NCBI RefSeq assembly: GCF_011077185.1
Contig: NC_048894.1
Location: 109,342,006-109,406,005, forward strand
Direction: 5' to 3'
Source: Oxyura jamaicensis
Taxonomy: Eukaryota > Chordata > Aves > Anseriformes > Anatidae
Length of the DNA stretch: 64,000 nt
In this document: in pieces, positions 52,001 to 61,300 of the stretch
How positions within the stretch are numbered: the first letter of the stretch is position 1
How the letters are laid out: the number at the start of each line of letters is the position of its first letter
Position numbers and translations under genes: made by a program
The notes under the pieces: generated by a model
Database searches by the model: none
Told to the model about the DNA's origin: nothing
The model's input: only the letters and a program-made list of their open reading frames with translations

Positions 52001-55000
52001 GAGAAAATCATGTGCCTAGTTATGACTTTGTAACATCAATGAAAGCCCTGCAGAGGGACAGAGAGTCCACTTCAGCAGTTCTAGTCGTTGAACGGAGGTT
52101 AAGAGAAAGTCTGGAAATTTCTTGGGTCAAGCAAATTAATTGTTTGGTAGAGGGCCTTTTAAGAAAGCCCATTTAAAATGCACTGAAGAGACAAATGTAT
52201 TTTAAGACCCAGTAGTCTGCAGTTCTGTTTCATAAAAAAGTGCCTCATAAGCAGCAAAGGAAATTGTCCACACAAAAGATCAGCAGGATAAAATCTGGCA
52301 TCTAGAGGAAACCTACACCATGGTGCAACTCCTTACAGTCTCAGAACAGCACCCGACCAGACTTGGAAGGCCTGAGCTGGCAGAAAACAACTCAAAAATG
52401 ATCTCTCTCCAAAATTTTTAAGTTAAAATATATCTAAGGGGACACCATAATGTAGCAATTATAACCCTTTTACAACTAAAGAGGGAGGTATGATTGAATA
52501 GCAATAATGCATTCTTGCACACATCAAAATGGAGTAAGAAGTGTGTTAGTCACCTACAGGGATTATTAAATAGACCACATGTTACTTGTTAAATAATTCA
52601 TGGCTAGACTGGACTCAGCCACACTCTTCTCTCCCCCACCTTTCCTGATGCAAAATGAGACTTTCTCCTACTGAGAAAAGGGACTTGCAGGCTTTCCTCG
52701 TGGGATGAGCAGGAGGAGATAGAAGGGCAGTCTTGCAGGAGTCAGTACCTGCTTGAGCCCAGATGGAAAGAGCTCCCCAGGGAAGCTGCAAACTCTGTCT
52801 TTCCCATTGTATCAAATACAACTCTGTGACCAAGGAGAAGCTGGGGACCCTAATGTGGCCCGTACTCCTGCTGATCTTTGTGGGGCTCTGTATCTAATCC
52901 ACAAGCACAGAGGAATCATACCTCCCTGAAAGGGAGAGTATGAGTGAGTGTCAATGAGGAAACTCTCACAGATGTTTTTGGCCTTTCTGCGCAGACCCAA
53001 ATTCATAACTGAGTTTTAATTCCTATGGAGATAAAATAAGGTATCTTTCTGTAGAATAAATTAAAACAAGTGGTATAAGAATAACAATGACAATCTAAAT
53101 TAAACATCAGAACTGGGATGAAACTTTCATCTTCAACAACTTTAACAGTATATATACAGCCACAGCTCCAACTCCATTTACTGAGAAGAACAGCCACATA
53201 CTGGAGAATGCTGCAGGGTTACAGCTTGATGTTTCAAAAGGATAGTTGGGGAATGATAGATGGGGCATATCACCCTATCCCCAGTTTGTAAGTCTGTGAA
53301 CACCTACTCTAAGTGACAAGTTTCAATGACTGGGGAAAGTAAGCCACATGGCAGGCAATCACTACACAGGATGAGGGTCTATGATGTTTCCCACAAGGTT
53401 TTGCATTATTGCAGTAGATAATTTCAAGAATGCTCACTGTATAAATACCAAAACTTAAGTTGCCACCTGAGAACATCGAATAATGAGGGTGAAATAAGTA
53501 AAAGCCAAAGTCAATCTCTCTCTTTGAGCAGTTCTTCTCACTACAAAACCAGTGGTGAATAAACAGGAGACCATATCCCATTCCTTCAAAATCACTGTAG
53601 CTTGAAATTCGACAGTAAAAACTCACAAATTATAGTTTTGATCTGTTTTGTCATTATCACTCTCAATGAAACTACAGGACAATAAGTTTGTTTTCACAAG
53701 ACTTGAAAAGGGATAGGTCTCTCTAAAGTGGCAGTGTGCCCTTTAGAAAAATAAAAATAGAGACACGGTTTACTTGTGACTTGATAGAAATAAGCATTTG
53801 ACATTCTGTTAAAATGCTATTGGCAAATATATATGCTGGAGTTATAAACAAATACACATACATAAATGAAGGAGAACGTAAATGTCTAAAAATATTACTT
53901 GGAGTAACTCTTGTTAAACTAAACGACCATGCACAATACAGATATTCATATTTAACTCTGGTCAGTGCTATACGCTTGAATATTTTCTAAATTTTCAGAA
54001 GTAAGTTATTAAATAGTTAAATATGTCTGTTTTCATAAATAAAGATTCAATAGAAGGACATCAGATTTGAATCTGCAGTCTACTCAGTTTCATTCTGTTT
54101 CACCAAGTCCTTAATGTAGGTAAGAACTCTATTGTATACCTGGACTGGCTGGACCGGGACAGAAACAAATGAGAATGTCATAATGCAACAATGATAAGAG
54201 GAGCACTCACTATTAATTTCTTGTGCACGAGGCTGAATATATTTTTACTCTCAGATAAAGAGAAAATATAGAAATAACAAAACAAGTGACATCAACAGCA
54301 TGTTAAAATGTGTTATTCAGCTGACCACTGTGCAGCCTAGTTCTGGGAACAGTCTAGCTGCTTTGCTGTGGTACTCATATTTCTATAGCTGTCAGTATAA
54401 TGACGGATGAACCGTAAAAAAGATATATGATGTCTGTATACGAAAAGAAATTATGACTAATCTTAGAATGCATTGGCAAACTTCTACCTTCACGTGTTTC
54501 AATATATTGTGCTTTGCAGTAGAGGAAAGTTGAGACTTTTGAAGTCAAAATAGATTCTTTTTGGAACATGTTTTTTATCTGATTTGATATCTTCCTAAAA
54601 ATGCCCAAAGTATCATAAGCTGTGCTTCCAACGAAAAGAAATTCAAAATATGGTTAAGTTCATTATTTGAAGATAGTAGTAGAAATCACTTGATAAAATA
54701 AACAAGACTTCTATCAAGTCACAATCATAAAATCAGGCATAAAACAAACAGGTCATGGGAATGCCTTCATTCTGGTCAAGGATATAAGGGTAAAATCCAC
54801 ATATTTGTAAGATGATTGAGAAAACCTACTGGAAGCATGATCAACCCAAGGCCGCCACCACAGCTTTTTTTTGCCCTTGGCTTTCTCTTTGTCTGCTTCT
54901 CCTAAAATAAAATATGTCCAAACATTAATTTTACAAAATGAGAAACGTTTCTTACACTGATTAATCATTTTTCATTTCTCTCAACAGAGCTAAATTTCAT

Positions 55001-55540
55001 GAGCATATCAGATGTTAAATCTACTGAATATAATCAATATAAAAACAATTTAGAAGCATGACCACCCAGCACAAACACTCTAGTATATGCAACAGTTAGA
55101 AGAGCTACTCTAAAACAGCTTAAAAGTTATAAAAAAAAAAAATAAACACAAACATACAGTCACACTTCCCTGTAATATCAAGAAGAAAATATTTTCCCTC
55201 CTCTCAAATCCCCCTACATTTCAGGCTCCATAATTTTATACCCAGAAATGTTGACCCTAAGTCAGTGCGGGAAATGTGGCATTAAATAGATATCATTTCT
55301 TTGTTCCCACATTTTAAACAACATTTAAAAATATACAAATATATATATATCACAGCATCCAAAAACCCTTGCTGGAAAAATGTGATTTCTACCTGTTTGT
55401 TACACCGTGGTTTATAAACAATATGTTTGTTCAAAACAAACCTCTGCTGCTATTTGGCTCTTTGCCAATAACTTGAAGTTAGCCAAAAGTATTCTCAAGG
55501 AAAACTGTTTTCTCTAAGTCTTCTTGCAGTACAAAATCCC

Positions 55541-55574
<34 letters not shown>

Positions 55575-56507
55575 GCTGAATAAAGCTCCAGAATGTTACT
55601 GAGCAAACAACCTTGTTCCGTGATGACAGTTTTGAAGAACAATTTCTCAATTGTCCAACTCTCAGATCTATCAGGTCCTTAGCGCTCAACTGCAATTATG
55701 GCACAACAATGGCTAACAGTACCTTCATCATCTTCTTCAGAAACCTTCCGAATCTCAGGCCCCTCTGAAGACTCCTGTGTCATGCTTAGCATCCTCTCTT
55801 TACCCTTTTTGTATTTCTGCTGCCTGGCCTTGATACGATCCATTCTAGCAAAAGGAAAAAACATATTATATTCTGGTCTTCACCCCTTTTGACCCCCTCT
55901 GAAAAACATCTGTTAAACACATCTATACATACACACACACACACAAACTTTTCTACAGAAAATATGCATCCCACACTGTCACTAATCTTGCCTTTAAAAA
56001 TAAAGAGTTAAATGGCTCTGAAGAGGCTGTCTGGACTGGTCAAGAACTGGCCACTTCATCAGGAATGTGGCTGTTCCTGCTCTACTTGCGCAATATCTTC
56101 ACCTGGTTCACTTTAACTGGTTTAATTTCCATTTCAGATGCAGGAAAACCTCCAATTCTCCTTCTTGCAACCCTGTAAACAGTTATCATGATCTAGTCTT
56201 TTAAGCCTTTTAAGTTTTTCACATTTTGACAGGCAATAGTAAAAAAAACCTGGAAACCAACAGTTACAAGTGATTTCAATACAACTACTGGACTAGAAGT
56301 GAAAGAAAGAGACAGAGAGAAAAAGACAGAGAGAAAAAGACAGAGAGATGAGAGACGAGACAGATGAGAGGGAGAGAGAGAGAAAGAGAGGGGGAATACA
56401 GGGGGAGGAAGGGGGGATAGAGAAAGAGGAAGAGAGGAAGAGAGGAAGAGAGGAAGAGAGGAAGAGAGGAAGAGAGGAAGAGAGGAAGAGAGGAAGAGAG
56501 GAAGAGA

Positions 56508-56585
<78 letters not shown>

Positions 56586-56688
56586 ANNNNNNNNNNNNNN
56601 NNNNNNNNNNNNNNNNNNNNNNNNNNNNNNNNNNNNNNNNNNNNNNNNNNNNNNNNNNNNNNNNNNNNNNNNNNNNNNNNNNNNNNGA

Positions 56689-56785
<97 letters not shown>

Positions 56786-58295
56786 TACTTGTTATTCACA
56801 TTTCCTCACATTGCATGCCACACAAAACAGGATAACCAAAACCACAATGTGAGCTGGACCTCTACCAGAAAACAAAATATAGCATGTAATATCATAAACC
56901 ATCTCTTAAAGAGAAGACTATATGGTCACATTGCTATGATACTCAAGTGCGGAACACTTAAATGCTGATCTTGTTAACTTGTCATCATTAGATTTCTAAG
57001 GTTTAGAAGAGCCTTCAGAATGAGCAGTGATGTTCACATCTTCTCGCTATATAAAACATCTGTTTCCATTATAATTTCAGGATCACTGAGGACTAGATGC
57101 ATCAATACATTTCAGACTGATTTTTTATGACAGCCTTGTAACCTTTGGTCCTAGAAATGTGATTCTGCTTTTAAATGAATGTTTAGATTATGCAGTGCAT
57201 GTCTTTCTGGAAAAGATGACTCTAAAACTGTGTGATACTGAAATACCTAAGACCTCTGAGTGAATTGAGCACCATTTCTGTAGTTGCAAAAACATACATC
57301 AAGAACCTAATCAATGTTTCTACAAAATAAAGTGCTAGGTAAATGCCAAGAATCAGTGAAAAATGTATACAAAATGTTTATGTGTGTGTATATATAAATA
57401 CATACTGTCTTTTCAGTTGATCCATTGATTTTTTTTCCTCTTCAATTCTTGCCTTTACAGCCTTGACAATCGTAGCCTGGAAAAGCTCAGCACCCCTACA
57501 GCAGAAACAGGGGGGGAAGAAAGGAAAGAAGGAGAGCGAAGTGTAAATGTTTCTTTGCCAGATAATCAGAGAACTGTGTTCCCTCTGTATAGTATTTAAT
57601 CAAACAAAGTCAATCCAAGGCTGAAAAGAAATAATCAATGAATACAGAATACTGATCTGCTTAGAGTCAATTATTTCAACAGCTGGGTCAAACACTGTGA
57701 TCCTTACTCATTGTAAAAGTTCCTCTAGTCACTGATGGGAGATTTGAGTTTCCAGTCCTGAAGAATATAGAACATGGACGGATTCAAGACTGAGGCAGGA
57801 CTTCTTGCACACTTCCAGGATTTGGTCTTTATATTTATTTCAGCACTGCAATCATCTTGCCCGTCTGCCTCAGCTCCCTGGAAACTGTGAGCAAAGTCCA
57901 GCTCAGGACTTTTGCCTTTATCCAGGACCACTTCAGCTTCATTTTCACCCTCTAAACATTACCTTGCTTTCTATCTGATGGCACAAATCCTTCACCAGGT
58001 TTCTGGTGTGCCAAAAAATGACTTCTAACTCCCATTTCATTAGAAATGTGTAATTGACTCAGTAATTTGGATATACAAACCGTATGTCTAAGCCATTCTT
58101 CACTATTCAATCAGAAGCTCTCAGAGTCTTGAAGAGTCTCAAAGACTCTCTCAGGGAAGTAGAAGAGATTCAAAGCCATCTTCTGCTTCTTCTTCTTTTT
58201 GTTGTTGTTGTTGGAAATTCAATAAGATCATCAGAATCCATAAGATTTTTGGTCCTTCCATGGAATATGCAACATAACCAATAACCACAGTAACG

Positions 58296-58327
<32 letters not shown>

Positions 58328-61300
58328 CCTCCGAAGGAATACAATCAAGACTGGCAATCATTTTTGTCTGAAAGTATGGTAAAGTGCCACAAGGGATAAT
58401 GTGTTCTCCTTAGCAGCTTGATCACCCCTAAATTCTTATAGACTGTTGAAAACTGAAACCAGAGCCTCGTCACTATTGTTAATATCACAATTTAATCTTA
58501 TTAGGGTAAGGACTTTGCATTTCCAATATTAACTTCAACTGGAAGACAGGCTCAGACTATACTGTCTGAATACAAATATGACCTTCTCCACAGTCCAAAT
58601 AAATTCTAAGCTTGTATTTTAGCAAGGCATACAGCCAGCTAAAAAAAATAATAACATCTCTGTGTTTACATGGCTCTCCTTCCTATAATGTCTCAGTACT
58701 TCCTGGTCATTAATACATTTATCTTTACAAAGCTTCTGACATAGGCCAGTATGTCTCCACTTTTGCTGCTGGAGAACTGAAGGCTAAGTAGGTTCAGTAT
58801 CACACCAAAAGACAGTGCTGGAAATAGAAACCAAACACGTTTCTTTCAACCCAGCCCACTGTCATTTAAATTAGTCTTCTCTTTCCTTCTGGATGAAACT
58901 TTCCAATTTAGGAGGCATTTTGCCACTCATGACTTAGCTTTGTGTTATATTCACTGAGAATATAAAATCATAGAATCATAGAATATCTGAGTTGGAAGGG
59001 ACCCACAAGGATCATCGAGTCTAACTCGATAACACATACAACAAAGCTACAAAATGGCAGTACCCCATGGTCTTTGGCATTAGCACTAAAATTCATCCCA
59101 AAGCAAAAATCTGAGAGAGGCAATATAGGACTGAGGCATAGATCTTTAGGTAGCTCCGTTTACAGCAATGAATTTTGGTCAATAGGGTATCTAGACATGT
59201 TTCCTTTTTATATAAATCCCTGGAAAGGAATTAAAAGGAAGATTAAAAAGACTGGTTTTTGGAACATGCAAATCAAATTTGCCTTCAAACATGGATGGAA
59301 ATTGATGCGCATATGTTTTTTGTTTGTTTGTTTGTTTGTTTGTTTTTTGGGGGGTTGCCATAATATTTTTAGTCCACTTGTGACAAAAGTAATTCCTTAG
59401 AAACGTTAATGAAATCAGTAATAATTTCATTCCTGATCTGCCTTTTTATTAAACAAACAAACAAACAATTAAACAAAAGAATAGTTATGCTAATGATAGC
59501 TGTGAGTGGATGCTTGTGAAAAGTCTAAGTAACAGGCCCAGAGTGACACTTGCCACACCAGGTTGGAGTTCAGTGATTGATGCTTGGGGTCTTCATGAAC
59601 CAGACATCATAACTTTTCTGTATTTTTCCTGATGTGACATTTTTTGGAGATGTGATTTTTAAAGTCCATTGTGTCAGACTCTGATCTCAAAGTATTTTTT
59701 TTTTTCCAAGGCTTAGAAACTCTGGCAATTGCTCTCATACATACTGATGTTGAGAGATTGCTGCAACACACATCAGCTTTCCCAGCTTTTAATTAAGGCT
59801 ATGAGAACAGCAGATGGTGTGTGGTAGCTTTAATTTCTATCAGATTCTCAATTAATTTGTTTTCTCGTGTCTGCTGTGTCAGTGTTGCATTTGCAATTTG
59901 CAATAAGCATGGATTGTTTAAATTAATGTTAACTACCAGGACCCTGTTGGTACTACATATCATAAACAAACAAGTATAGTAGTAACAGGAGTGGTAACAA
60001 TCTGTTTATTTTTTTAAACTTTATGTTACCTTGATGCTAGGATCTGAGAAGCTTTTATATCTGCAACCACGTGAAGGAAGTAGTAACTCATGAAGACTCT
60101 TCTTTGCAGCAGCAGGAAAGCAAAACATATACTGTCCCAGATGATTCCTGCTTCTCCACTAGGCAGTTTACAATCTACATTGCTGGTTGCTGGAAAAAGA
60201 AACCATCAGCATAAGAACTGTTGAAATAAGTATCTTTTACAATGTTTAATCATTTAAATAACGCCTTTAAAACAACTTTAAATAAAGCCTTTAAATTGAC
60301 TTGAATTGAGGAACTTTAATTTCATTTTTCTTAAGACCACTGACATGCACTTCTGTTTGAAGTGTATTTTCTTGTACAGCTAATTGGAAAGCTTCCAGCA
60401 ATGTGATATCCCATGAATACTGAGAATTCATCAGAAGTGAAGAATTTTCAAGCAAATTCACCCTGTTCTAATAAGCATTTGGGAAAAAAAAAAAAAAAAA
60501 AAGTTTGGGAAAGGAGTATTTTTGGTTAGCTTGCAATATTTGATTTCAGCACATTTTAGAATGACAATTCTTTTTTTTTTTTTCATTTCAAAATGACTTT
60601 TTGTCTCTTTTTTTTATTAAGAACAATATCAACATGAAAAGAAAGTGTGTTATTTTTGTCAAAATACTACCATCTAATATTTTTCTTTTCCCTCTCCACA
60701 TTTCAGTTCACAGGAATCCTCGATGTTTCTTTCCATTGCAGAAGAGAAAAAAACACTTGAAACCACAAAACTGCTTCCTTTGGGATAGGAGGAGAAAGAC
60801 AGAGAGGAAATCCCTTTCCTCCTGCCTCTAAATTTTGGCTTTGGCTATTTCTTCCTTTCTTTCTTTCTTTATTCTCTAAAGATAACTCTCTTGTGAATAC
60901 TCAAAAATTAAAACTGGGTTTTGTAGAGCTAGACTATAAACTAAATGGCCTATGCTGCCCTACAGAATGGAGAGGACTCAAGGGAGAGACTGATTCAAAG
61001 CTGGCTTTACAATCAAGCAAACCAGCCTAACAGATATGGAAGTTTGAGCTTCAACAATTTCTAAGCCTGCTATGCCCGTCCCCTGGGGAGTCAGAAACCC
61101 ATGTCTAAATTTCTGATTTTGCTCCAAAGGTTTTGGATAATACAAGAACCACTGGGCACAATTTAACTTGTGAATTTGATTCTTGGTATTTCCTTTACCT
61201 CTACTGCCCACTTAGCTATTAGGATCAGATGTGAAGATTTCTGAAACAGGAATTCAGAACTCTGCTGCAGCTTCACTGAAATGCAACAGTAGTTCTGTTT

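Larger units (their letters stand above)
55845..57405 (-). other. PIEZO2: PIEZO2 intron w4-w5
   Basis: About 1.56 kb as assembled, but its true length is unknown because the purine repeat inside is broken by a gap. Also holds a short (AC)n near 55929-55944. Confidence 0.85.

Noticed and set aside
56348..56968. A 206-codon open frame across the GAAA repeat and the N gap
   Set aside because: It is made of Glu-Arg-Lys repeats from the microsatellite and 34 unknown residues from the gap. It has no splice or coding support and is antisense within a PIEZO2 intron.
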